Source of the DNA: an uncultured Rhodospirillales bacterium
GTDB taxonomy: Bacteria > Pseudomonadota > Alphaproteobacteria > Rhodospirillales > UBA2165
Length of the DNA: 64,000 bases
Reading direction: 5' to 3'
NCBI GenBank assembly: GCA_913055735.1
Contig: CAJXKD010000001.1
Location: 434,001-498,000, forward strand
Below are positions 44,984 through 53,331 of the stretch, piece by piece. A program made the translations under genes and the position numbers. Position 1 is the stretch's first letter. The number at the start of each line of letters is the position of its first letter. Below the pieces are notes generated by a model, which worked only from the letters and a program-made list of their open reading frames with translations, ran no database searches and had not been told where the DNA came from.

Positions 44984-45099
44984 GGTCTATGTCGTTCCCT
45001 GCGGTCACGTTTCTTGTGAGATCCGCGCATGGTAGCGAAGCAACCCGGCCCGCGGGAGACAAATCGCCGGTTTGTCCGGGATGACCTGCCGGCAGCGCG

Positions 45100-46011
45100 T
45101 CACGCCTCCACTGCCGCGACTTTCACGTCGCGGAACCCGCCCGGCGCCATGCCGGTGCGGCGTTTGAAGAAGCGCGAGAAATAGGCCGGGTCCTGGAAAC
45201 CGAGTTCATAGGCAATCATCGCCACGGTGGCCGAGGTGTAGATCAGGTGCCGCTGCGCCTCTAAGGCGAGGCGGTCCTGGATGAAATCGTTGGCGCCTTT
45301 TCCGGTGAAGGATTTGCACAGGCGGTTGAGCCGCGCCTGGCTAAGCGCCAGTGCATCGGCGTAGTCCGATACCGGCCAGTGATCGCGGAAATGGTCCTCG
45401 ACCAGCTGGCGGAAACGGGCGAAAGTTTCGCGGCGCTGCCCCGTTGCCGGTGGCAGGGGCGTCTGGCTGTTCCATTGGCGGACGATGGTCATCAGGACAA
45501 TCCGGATCAGCCATTCGAACATCAGGGTCCGCCCCAGTTGCGGCATCTGGAACTCCTCGTGCATCTGACGGAAGGCCGCGGCGATCTGCGCCGCTCCGTC
45601 AGGGTTCCCGGCGAAGGACAGGATCAACGGCGCGCGGAATAGAGGCTCGAAGAGCTTGCGGCTGCTGCCGTAGTTGGCGTCGATCAACACCTGTTCGGCG
45701 ACCGTGAGCACCCAACCGACGGAATCCGGCTCGAACGCGAACCCATGCACGACGCCGCCCGGCACACAAACGGTGCACGGCGCGTCGATTTTGTGCACGA
45801 CCTGATCCATCCGCACGTCGGCGGAGCCTTTCTCCATGTGGACGACCTGGAACATGCCGCGATGGGTGTGGGGCGTGATCCGCCACTCATACAGGCGTGA
45901 CCGGCTGCGGATATCCTCGATATGAACGAACTCCGGGTCCTCATCGAACGCCTGTTCGCCGTAGAGGACGTAGTGGGAAATTCCGGACGTCTCGGTCGCG
46001 GCGCGCGGCAT
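45100..46011 (-). CDS. AraC-family transcriptional regulator, PobR-like
   Basis: 303-residue activator with an N-terminal cupin sensor (HTHRGMFQVVHMEKGSADVRMD and CVPGGVVHGFAF) and a C-terminal double helix-turn-helix: VSDYADALALSQARLNRL, then TVAMIAYELGFQDPAYFSRFFKRRTG. The sensor resembles PobR-type regulators that respond to hydroxybenzoates. It is divergent from the P450 cassette across 126 bases, which makes the cassette its likely target. Confidence 0.92.
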   Translation of the reverse strand: MPRAATETSGISHYVLYGEQAFDEDPEFVHIEDIRSRSRLYEWRITPHTHRGMFQVVHMEKGSADVRMDQVVHKIDAPCTVCVPGGVVHGFAFEPDSVGWVLTVAEQVLIDANYGSSRKLFEPLFRAPLILSFAGNPDGAAQIAAAFRQMHEEFQMPQLGRTLMFEWLIRIVLMTIVRQWNSQTPLPPATGQRRETFARFRQLVEDHFRDHWPVSDYADALALSQARLNRLCKSFTGKGANDFIQDRLALEAQRHLIYTSATVAMIAYELGFQDPAYFSRFFKRRTGMAPGGFRDVKVAAVEA

Positions 46012-46137
46012 GACAAAAGCCCCATCTTCTAAAAACGAATAAAAAGTACAATATTTCTCCCGTTATGTCCATTTCTCAGCCCCCTTCCCGTCGATAATGT
46101 ACATCCATCGAATGAGAAGCCCAGGGAGGGTATCCAG

Positions 46138-47301
46138 ATGTTCCGCTTCGACCCCTATTCCCCCGCGATCGACGCCGATCCGTTCCCCTATTACAAGACG
46201 CTGCGCGACGACTATCCTGCCTTCTGGTGCGAAGAGGCCGGGATGTGGGTCCTGTCGCGCCACGCCGACATCGTCACCGCGCTCAACGATTGGCAGACCT
46301 ATTCGTCGGCCAAGGGCAATCTCGTCGACGAACTGCCCAACCGCGCCGGCGCCACGTTGGGAACCACCGATCCGCCCCGGCACGACCGCCTGCGCGCCCT
46401 GATCCAGAAAGCGATGACCAAGCGCGCGCTGGATCACATCATCGAGCCGACCCGCGCGGTGTCGACAGGCCACATGGAGGCGGTGCAGGGTGAGAAGACC
46501 TTCGACTTCGTCAACGATCTCTCGTCCAAGGTCACCGTCGATCTGCTGTTCTATCTGTTCGCCATGCCCACCGAGCAGCAGGACGAGGTGCGCGACAACG
46601 CCGTCCTGATGGTCCAGACCGATCCCAAAACCCGGCAAAAGGGCCCCGAACACATCGCCGCCTATGAATGGATGGCCAACTATGCCGCCAACCTCGTCAA
46701 GGAGCGGAAGAAGAACCCGGGCGACGACTTGCTGTCCAACTTCATCACCGCCGAGATCGACGGCGAGAGTTTGGACGACCGGGAAGTACAGTTGACCGTG
46801 ACGACCTTGATCATGGCGGGGATTGAATCGCTCTCGGGCTTTCTCAGCATGATGGCCTATAACCTCGCCGATCACCCCGACGCCCGCCGCGCCTTGGCAG
46901 CGGACCCGTCGCTGATCCCCGACGCGATCGAGGAGTCGCTGCGCTACAACACCTCGGCACAACGCTTCAAACGGTGCCTGCAGAAGGACATAGAGCTTCA
47001 TGGCCAGGCCATGAAGGCGGGCGACTTCGTCATGCTCGCCTATGGCGCCGGCAACCGGGACGAACGGCAGTTCGACGATCCCGATACCTACGATATTGCG
47101 CGAAAGCCGCGCGGGCATCTCGGGTTCGGCGGCGGCGTGCATGCCTGTTTGGGTGCCTCCCTGGCACGGCTGGCCTGCAAAATCTTCTTCGAAGAGTTCC
47201 TTCAGCGGTTCCCCGAGTTCGAACGGGTGCAGGAACAACTGCCGTGGGTGCCGTCGTCGAATTTCCGCAGCCCCATGCAACTGGACCTGGCGGTCAACTA
47301 A
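46138..47301 (+). CDS. Cytochrome P450
   Basis: Soluble heme monooxygenase of 387 residues. Key motifs: I-helix AGIES with Ala227-Gly228 and acidic Glu230, the K-helix pair ESLR, and the heme loop FGGGVHACLG with Cys337 as thiolate ligand. The usual I-helix Thr next to the acid is Ser231 here. GGGAGGG lies seven bases before the ATG. It is followed by its own [2Fe-2S] ferredoxin and flavin reductase, so electrons come from NAD(P)H through those two. Divergent PobR-like regulator suggests an aromatic-acid substrate such as an alkoxy- or hydroxybenzoate; this is an inference. Confidence 0.95.
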   Translation: MFRFDPYSPAIDADPFPYYKTLRDDYPAFWCEEAGMWVLSRHADIVTALNDWQTYSSAKGNLVDELPNRAGATLGTTDPPRHDRLRALIQKAMTKRALDHIIEPTRAVSTGHMEAVQGEKTFDFVNDLSSKVTVDLLFYLFAMPTEQQDEVRDNAVLMVQTDPKTRQKGPEHIAAYEWMANYAANLVKERKKNPGDDLLSNFITAEIDGESLDDREVQLTVTTLIMAGIESLSGFLSMMAYNLADHPDARRALAADPSLIPDAIEESLRYNTSAQRFKRCLQKDIELHGQAMKAGDFVMLAYGAGNRDERQFDDPDTYDIARKPRGHLGFGGGVHACLGASLARLACKIFFEEFLQRFPEFERVQEQLPWVPSSNFRSPMQLDLAVN

Positions 47302-47330
47302 CGCGCGCCGAGAATACGGAGTACCGATCT

Positions 47331-47654
47331 ATGCCCAAGGTGACTTACATCGAACATGACGGCACCGAACACAGCGTCGAACTGCCGGCCGGCTGGACCC
47401 TGATGCAGGGGGCGACCCTCAACGGCATCGACGGCATCGTCGGGGAGTGCGGCGGCTCATGCGGCTGCGCGACCTGCCATGTCTATGTCGACGAAGCCTT
47501 CCTCGACAAGCTCGATCCGCCGAGCGAAACCGAAGAAGAGATGCTCGAATGTACCGTCTCGCCCCGGGAAGCGAACAGCCGCCTGAGCTGTCAGATCAAG
47601 GCCATGCCCGAGATCGACGGCATCATCGTCCGCATGCCCGAGGAACAGACGTAA
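47331..47654 (+). CDS. [2Fe-2S] ferredoxin of the P450 system
   Basis: 107-residue adrenodoxin/putidaredoxin-type ferredoxin that carries electrons from the reductase to the P450. The cluster ligands are visible as GECGGSCGCATCHVYV (C-x5-C-x2-C) and LSCQIKA near residue 86. It starts at ATG 47331, 29 bases after the P450, and its stop overlaps the reductase start (TAATG). Longer frames into the P450 gene are not real extensions. Confidence 0.95.
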   Translation: MPKVTYIEHDGTEHSVELPAGWTLMQGATLNGIDGIVGECGGSCGCATCHVYVDEAFLDKLDPPSETEEEMLECTVSPREANSRLSCQIKAMPEIDGIIVRMPEEQT

Positions 47655-48892
47655 TGACGGACACCGAGGCATGCGTTGTCATCGTCGGCGGGGGGCAGGC
47701 AGGGTACCAAACAGCCGAGTCGCTCCGCGGCGAGGGTTACGAGGGGCGGATCACCCTCCTCGGCGGCGAACCCTACGCCCCCTATCAGCGCCCGCCCTTG
47801 TCGAAGGCCTACCTCCTCGGCAATGTCGACAAGCAGCGCCTGAAGTTCCGCGCCGAGCAATACTACACGGACCATGCCATCGACCTGCAGACCGGGACGA
47901 CGGTGGTATCGGTCGACCGCGCGAAACGGTCACTTGGACTGAAGGATGGCACCTCTTTACCCTACGACCAGCTGGTGCTGGCAACAGGGGCGCGCATGCG
48001 CAAGCTCGCCGTTCCGGGCGCCGAATTGAACGGCGTGTTCTACCTGAAGACCATCGATGACGTGGACCGGATCGAGGCACAACTCGGCACGGCCACAAAG
48101 GTCGTGGTTATCGGTGCCGGATTTATCGGATTGGAATTCGCCGCCGTGGCGGCGCAGCTCGGGAAGGATGTCACTGTCCTGGAAGCCACGCCGCGGGTCA
48201 TGAGCCGCGTGGTCTCTCCGGAGCTATCTGAATTTTTTACCCGTACCCATGAGAGCCACGGCGTCAGCATCGTTTGCGACGCCATGGTCTCCGAAATCGC
48301 CGGGAACTCCGACGCGGTCGAAACCGTCGTCTGTGACGACGGCACGAGCTATCCCGCCGACATGGTCGTCGTCGGAATAGGCGTCATTCCCGACACCGAC
48401 CTCGCCGAAGCAAGCGGACTGGCCTGCGACAACGGCATCATCGTCGACAGGTTCTGCCGGACCGCCGACCCGCACGTTTTCGCCGCCGGCGATTGCACGG
48501 CTTGTCACCATCCTTTCGTGGGCAGGCTGATCCGGCTCGAATCCGTTCAGAACGCCGCCGACCAAGGCCGCACCGTGGCAGCCACCATCACCGGACATGA
48601 GAAACCCTACGACACCGTTCCGTGGTTCTGGTCCGATCAGTACGATCTCAAACTACAGATGGTCGGCCTGAAGGATGGAGGCGATGAAGCCGTCATCCGG
48701 GGGGATATGGACACCGGCAAATTCTCGCAGTTCCACTTCCGGAAAGGTGTGCTGCGCGCGATCGATTCCGTCAATCGGCCCGCAGATCACATCCAGGGGC
48801 GCAAACTCCTGGCCGCCGGCCTCTCGCCAACGCCGCAGCAAGCGGCAGATCCCGATTTCAGCTTGAAGGACCTCTTGGCCCAGGCGGCGTAA
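47654..48892 (+). CDS. Ferredoxin reductase, FAD-dependent
   Basis: 412-residue reductase of the putidaredoxin-reductase family that passes electrons from NADH to the ferredoxin. The FAD-binding GGGQAGYQTAESLRGEGYEG lies at the N-terminus, the NAD motif VVVIGAGFIGLEFAAVAAQLG in the middle, and AAGDCTA near 280 completes the second FAD motif. The start ATG 47654 overlaps the ferredoxin stop, so it is translationally coupled. Together with the two preceding genes it forms a complete class I P450 electron-transfer chain. Confidence 0.94.
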   Translation: MTDTEACVVIVGGGQAGYQTAESLRGEGYEGRITLLGGEPYAPYQRPPLSKAYLLGNVDKQRLKFRAEQYYTDHAIDLQTGTTVVSVDRAKRSLGLKDGTSLPYDQLVLATGARMRKLAVPGAELNGVFYLKTIDDVDRIEAQLGTATKVVVIGAGFIGLEFAAVAAQLGKDVTVLEATPRVMSRVVSPELSEFFTRTHESHGVSIVCDAMVSEIAGNSDAVETVVCDDGTSYPADMVVVGIGVIPDTDLAEASGLACDNGIIVDRFCRTADPHVFAAGDCTACHHPFVGRLIRLESVQNAADQGRTVAATITGHEKPYDTVPWFWSDQYDLKLQMVGLKDGGDEAVIRGDMDTGKFSQFHFRKGVLRAIDSVNRPADHIQGRKLLAAGLSPTPQQAADPDFSLKDLLAQAA

Positions 48893-48914
48893 TTGGCGGC
48901 GTAACCGCGCGCCG

Positions 48915-50123
48915 TCACTTCTCGTCCGTCACCTCGAGGACGACCGCCATGCCAGTATCGCCGGCGGCGCAGCCGGTGAATAAGCCCTTGCCGCCGCCGC
49001 GCAGAGCAAGCTCCTCGATCAGCTCGATAATCGCGCGGATGCCCATGGACGCCTGCGTATGGCCCCAAACGAGCGTCGAACCGTAATTGTTCATTTTGTT
49101 CACATCCCAGCCGGTCTGCTTGGCGAAATAGAGATCGTTGACGGCAAACGGGTTGTGGGTTTTGACCGCATCGATATCGTCCAGCGACCACCCCGCCATC
49201 TTGAGGGCGTTTTGCGCGGCAGGCAGCGGCGCTTCCGGCATATAACCCAGCTCGGCGCGGGCCTGTCCGAAGCCCCGGATGCACACTTTGATGTTCTTAT
49301 TGGCGCTCATCTCCTTCGCCTTGTCCGGCGTGGTGACGACGATGCAGGCATTACCGTCGGCGGGATATGTCTGGCCACCGAACGTGACCGTGCCGCCCTC
49401 CAACACCGGTTTCAGGGATTTGAGTTTCTCCAGGTTGGGCGGATAGACGCCTTGATCGCCCTCCATAGTGTCGACGGATTTCTTAAAGTTGGCCGACGGC
49501 ACGTCGAACGGCAGGGTCATGAATTTCTTGAGGAAAGCGGAGTCGTCGGCGAGCGCGTCCTGATACTGCTCCGTGCGGCGAAAGGCGACATCATGCTGCT
49601 CTTCGGTCGAAATCTGATGACGCGCTGCGACATTTTCCGCCGTCTGCAGCATGGAATGGCCGCCGAACGGGTCGTGCTGCATGTTGTCGAGCACCTGGTT
49701 CTCGTTCCGGCCCGCGCCGCCGATGCCGCCCGGATCGGGATAGTAGATTTGCGGGCCGTTGGACGTGCGGTCGCAGGTCGCGACCAACGCGTTGTCCGCC
49801 ATGCCGCCTTCGATCTCCATGACGGCGTTCTCCAGGCAGCGGACGCCGGTGGCACAGACCTGACTGATCAACGGACCGCCCACCTGCGGCGCGCCGAGCA
49901 TGTTGGTGAACCAGCCCAGGCCGTTGAACGACTGATGCTGACCGATGGTGATACCCAGAACGCCGTAGTTGAAAGAACTCGGGTCGATGTTGCGCTTGGC
50001 CAGTTCCTGCTTACCGACATGGGCCGCGAACTTGATCGCATGGAGATGTTGTAACTTGCCCTGCCACCGCGCATGCGGCGTGCTCCAATACGCACCGTAC
50101 GGAATTTGAGCGTTGATGGTCAT
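48915..50123 (-). CDS. Divergent thiolase-family protein
   Basis: 402-residue thiolase-fold protein. Cys90 lies in SQVCATGVRCLE, the position of the acyl-accepting Cys; the usual HEAFA is replaced by THNPFAV, and the histidine-bearing C-terminal loop is STLVWGHTQASMGIRAI, followed by GCAAGDTGMAVV. The overall layout follows acetyl-CoA acetyltransferase, but the changed motifs mean the reaction may differ. GGGAGGG precedes the ATG. It converges on the P450 cassette and may degrade its product, which is not shown. Confidence 0.85.
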   Translation of the reverse strand: MTINAQIPYGAYWSTPHARWQGKLQHLHAIKFAAHVGKQELAKRNIDPSSFNYGVLGITIGQHQSFNGLGWFTNMLGAPQVGGPLISQVCATGVRCLENAVMEIEGGMADNALVATCDRTSNGPQIYYPDPGGIGGAGRNENQVLDNMQHDPFGGHSMLQTAENVAARHQISTEEQHDVAFRRTEQYQDALADDSAFLKKFMTLPFDVPSANFKKSVDTMEGDQGVYPPNLEKLKSLKPVLEGGTVTFGGQTYPADGNACIVVTTPDKAKEMSANKNIKVCIRGFGQARAELGYMPEAPLPAAQNALKMAGWSLDDIDAVKTHNPFAVNDLYFAKQTGWDVNKMNNYGSTLVWGHTQASMGIRAIIELIEELALRGGGKGLFTGCAAGDTGMAVVLEVTDEK

Positions 50124-50309
50124 GATGTCCCTCCCTGCGATCTCCGCCTGTTACCGGCGTCTCTTTTCGACAATTGGCGGTCACTATCCCATCCATTTCG
50201 CGAGGGAGCTAGATTTTTCTATAGATTGTTCGAAAAAAATGAACGACCGCGATAAGAGGGGAAGTCTTTGGAGGCCCGCGATTGGAACCATGGCCGCAAT
50301 GTTTCTGGC

Positions 50310-51332
50310 CTAGGCGTGCCCGCGGCCGGACCGGCTCCACTTCAAACAGATGAGGGCGATGATAATGAGGCCGATACCGATCACCATCGGATGAAATCCC
50401 CGCCAAACGTCGAAAGGCGAGACGCCGCGCGCGGTCGCCAATATTATCCAGTCATTTTCAAACGTACGGACCGACGCGCCCTCCAACGTCCCCGCTAACT
50501 GGGACGCCGGCTTCAGCGTCGTGAAGACATAATTGGTACCACCTTCCTCGAACGCACCGGATACGCCCGCCGAAACCTGTTGCCAAACATCCGGGTTCGT
50601 ATAGGCCAACGTCGTGTCACGACCGAACATAAATCCCCAACGCTGATCCTCTGGAACCCCGGCCAGCCAGTAACCATCGTGATTCAGTATTTGGAACGGC
50701 GCCGCATCCCCCAATCCCGCCTGCGCGAGACGATCGACGAGGGCACCAACATCGATATTGAGAACGACGATGCCGGCGGTCGCCGGTCCCGACGGGCGGA
50801 CCGGGGTGGCGAAACGCAGCATGGGCCGCCACGGGTCCTCGATCTTGCCATGCTCAATGTTCAGATCGATTGCGGAGACGAAAAGCCCGCCGTCGGGCAA
50901 GCTTACGGACTGCTTGAAGTAATAGCGGTCCGCCTTGTTCTGCAGGCCACCATCTTCGACGCGTACCACGCTGCCGCCTCGCTGGTCGACCCGAACGACC
51001 TCGTTCCCGAAACGGTCGAGATAACGGATTTGGGCAATCAGCGGTTTCTGATTCGCAAAGTTCTGGAATACCGCCGCAGCGTCCCCCTTGGCCGCGTTAT
51101 CGCCGGCGGCCAGGGCAAGCACATGATGGTCCTTGGACAGAACACCCAAATCGGCGACATAGCCCGCCAACGTATGCGCGAACTCGTCCTCCGCCCGCTC
51201 CAAGGCTTCTATTAGCACCTCGCGATTTTTGCGTTCATCGAGCACCGCGTCGACGTAGAGGCCGACACACCACAACGCAAGAAACGCCGCGGAAATGGTT
51301 GTGAATTGCCGGAAGAACAGCCGCACATTCAT
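50310..51332 (-). CDS. Stand-alone double-Cache sensor protein
   Basis: 340-residue membrane protein with a helix near residues 10-30 and another near 310-330 flanking a large periplasmic domain of dCache type: QIRYLDRFGNEVVRVD, then KADRYYFKQSV and GIVVLNIDVGALVDRL. Proteins of this shape normally continue into a kinase, cyclase or methyl-accepting domain, but the C-terminus ends about ten residues after the second helix. It may work with an unlinked cytoplasmic partner. A palindrome overlaps its start codon region. Ligand unknown. Confidence 0.8.
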   Translation of the reverse strand: MNVRLFFRQFTTISAAFLALWCVGLYVDAVLDERKNREVLIEALERAEDEFAHTLAGYVADLGVLSKDHHVLALAAGDNAAKGDAAAVFQNFANQKPLIAQIRYLDRFGNEVVRVDQRGGSVVRVEDGGLQNKADRYYFKQSVSLPDGGLFVSAIDLNIEHGKIEDPWRPMLRFATPVRPSGPATAGIVVLNIDVGALVDRLAQAGLGDAAPFQILNHDGYWLAGVPEDQRWGFMFGRDTTLAYTNPDVWQQVSAGVSGAFEEGGTNYVFTTLKPASQLAGTLEGASVRTFENDWIILATARGVSPFDVWRGFHPMVIGIGLIIIALICLKWSRSGRGHA

Positions 51333-51347
51333 ACAACTTAGGTTGTA
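51332..51347. promoter_or_regulatory. Inverted repeat at the Cache gene start
   Basis: Arms TACAAC and GTTGTA are perfect around TTAG, ending at the start codon and leaving no clear ribosome-binding site. It may be an operator or an RNA hairpin limiting translation. Confidence 0.4.
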
Positions 51348-51408
51348 GGAAACAGCCGGATTTCAAAGCCGATGCCACCAAAAAAAGCAGATGGGAGCGG
51401 AAAATAAC

Positions 51409-51870
51409 CTATCTGAGCGGCAGGCCGCCGAATTCTTTCAGGGTGTCGAGGGCAATGGCCGTTTTGACATGCTGCACGGAATCATGCGGCAACAGCACGT
51501 CGTTCACGAAACGTGAGAGACCGTCGAGATCCGGGGTCACAACTTTCAACAGATAGTCCATCTCGCCGGTCAAGGCATACGCTTCCAGTACCTCGGGCAG
51601 ATCGGCGATCAACTTGGCGAAGCGTTTGGCGTTATCGCGGTTGTGGGTCGCGAGGGTCACCGAAATGACCGAAATAAAGCTCAAACCCAGCTTCTGCCGG
51701 TCGATATCGGCCCGGTAGCCGCGGATGAGCCCATCGGCCTCGAGCCGCATGCGCCGGCGCGAGCATTGGGAAGCCGACAGGCCGATTTTCTCGGCAAGCT
51801 CGTTGCTCGTTTGGCGCCCGTCACGCTGGAGCTGGCCGAGTATCTTGAGGTCGAAATCGTCAATCTGCAT
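51409..51870 (-). CDS. Lrp/AsnC-family transcriptional regulator
   Basis: 153-residue regulator with an N-terminal winged helix-turn-helix (TSNELAEKIGLSASQCSRRRMRLEADGLI) and a C-terminal RAM ligand-binding domain (VLEAYALTGEMDYLLKVV). Such proteins sense amino acids. It is divergent from hppD across about 130 bases containing TTTGCA half-sites, so aromatic amino-acid catabolism is the likely target. I start at ATG 51870; a TTG one codon earlier is in frame. Confidence 0.92.
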   Translation of the reverse strand: MQIDDFDLKILGQLQRDGRQTSNELAEKIGLSASQCSRRRMRLEADGLIRGYRADIDRQKLGLSFISVISVTLATHNRDNAKRFAKLIADLPEVLEAYALTGEMDYLLKVVTPDLDGLSRFVNDVLLPHDSVQHVKTAIALDTLKEFGGLPLR

Positions 51871-51894
51871 CAACTACGCGCTTTCTAGATAAAA

Positions 51895-51942
51895 TTTGCA
51901 CATTCTACGCATAATATTTGCATTTCACTAAAATAATGCAAG
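51895..51942. promoter_or_regulatory. Repeated TTTGCA half-sites, candidate Lrp-type control region of hppD
   Basis: TTTGCA occurs at 51895 and 51917; the second starts an inverted repeat TTGCATT / AATGCAA (51918-51941, ten-base gap). The stretch is AT-rich within a G+C-rich genome and separates the divergent regulator and hppD. Confidence 0.5.
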
Positions 51943-52002
51943 AAAATTGCGCGAAATACGGCCCATACTGCGCACGCTTTTACGCTGCGAAGGAGGTTTC
52001 CA

Positions 52003-53115
52003 ATGGGCCCGTTTCCCCACAACGCCCCGCCCGCGAAAATCGACGCCAACAACCCGATCGGAACCGACGGGTTCGAATTCGTCGAGTTCGCCCATCCCGA
52101 ACCGCAGAAGCTCGCCGCACTTTTCGAGACCATGGGCTACACGCCCGTCGCGAAGCACAAGACCAAGAACATTACCGTCTGGCGTCAAGGGGACATCACC
52201 TACCTTCTGAACGCGGAGCCCGGCTCCTTCGCCTCCAAGTTCGCGCGCGAACACGGCCCCTGCGCCGCCTCCATGGCCTGGCGCGTGGTAGATGCGCGGC
52301 ATGCCCTGGACCATGCCGTTGCGCGCGGCGCCACTGAATACAAGGGCACGGACAAAGCGCTCGATGTACCCGCCATCGAAGGCATCGGCGGCTCGCTGAT
52401 CTATTTCGTCGAGACCTACGGCCACAAAGGCTCCGTCTATGACGCGGCGTTCGATTGGCTGGGCGCGCGCGATCCGAAACCGGAGGGTTTCAGCTTCTAC
52501 TATCTCGATCACCTGACCCACAATGTCTATCGCGGCAACATGGACACGTGGTGGGCCTTCTACCGCGACCTTTTCGGCTTCAAGCAGATTCACTTCTTCA
52601 ATATCGAAGGCAAGGCAACGGGTCTCATCTCACGGGCAATTACCTCGCCTTGCGGCAAGATCCGCATCCCGCTCAACGAGTCCAAGGACGATCAAAGCCA
52701 GATCGAGGAATATCTCCACGAGTACAAGGGCGAAGGCATCCAGCATGTCGCCGTCGGCACCGACGGCATCTACGACGCGACAGACCGGCTCGCCGGTGCC
52801 GGACTGGAATTCATGCCGGGACCGCCCGATGTCTACTATGAGATGTCGAAGGAACGCGTCGACGGCCATACCGAGCCCCTCGACCGCATGAAGAAATACG
52901 GCATTCTCATCGACGGCGAAGGCGTCATGAATGGCGGGACGACCAAGATCCTGCTGCAAATCTTCTCGAAAACCGTGATCGGCCCGATCTTCTTCGAGTT
53001 CATCCAGCGCAAGGGCGACAACGGCTTCGGGGAAGGCAACTTCCAGGCGCTGTTCGAAAGCATCGAAGCGGACCAGATCGCCCGCGGCGTGTTGAGCACC
53101 GACGACGCGGCTTAG
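52003..53115 (+). CDS. hppD: 4-hydroxyphenylpyruvate dioxygenase
   Basis: 370-residue non-heme iron enzyme converting 4-hydroxyphenylpyruvate to homogentisate, the key step of tyrosine breakdown. The iron ligands can be read as His170 (LDHLTHNV), His248 (IQHVAV) and Glu332 (IFFEFIQRKG), and the C-terminal GFGEGNFQALFESIE is diagnostic. AAGGAGG lies six bases before the ATG. It is monocistronic; the Lrp/AsnC gene is divergent. Homogentisate dioxygenase and fumarylacetoacetase are not adjacent. Confidence 0.97.
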   Translation: MGPFPHNAPPAKIDANNPIGTDGFEFVEFAHPEPQKLAALFETMGYTPVAKHKTKNITVWRQGDITYLLNAEPGSFASKFAREHGPCAASMAWRVVDARHALDHAVARGATEYKGTDKALDVPAIEGIGGSLIYFVETYGHKGSVYDAAFDWLGARDPKPEGFSFYYLDHLTHNVYRGNMDTWWAFYRDLFGFKQIHFFNIEGKATGLISRAITSPCGKIRIPLNESKDDQSQIEEYLHEYKGEGIQHVAVGTDGIYDATDRLAGAGLEFMPGPPDVYYEMSKERVDGHTEPLDRMKKYGILIDGEGVMNGGTTKILLQIFSKTVIGPIFFEFIQRKGDNGFGEGNFQALFESIEADQIARGVLSTDDAA

Positions 53116-53151
53116 CTGCCGTCTAGATATTTGTCCGTGAGATCGGGAAAA

Positions 53152-53227
<76 letters not shown>

Positions 53228-53331
53228 GCCAAGGAGGCCCGCTTATAGCAACCAGGGCCGATCTTGTCGACAAGAGATGCCAGAAAGGCCGCAACCGGCC
53301 CCGACGGTAAATCCAAGAGAAAATTGGAGAA

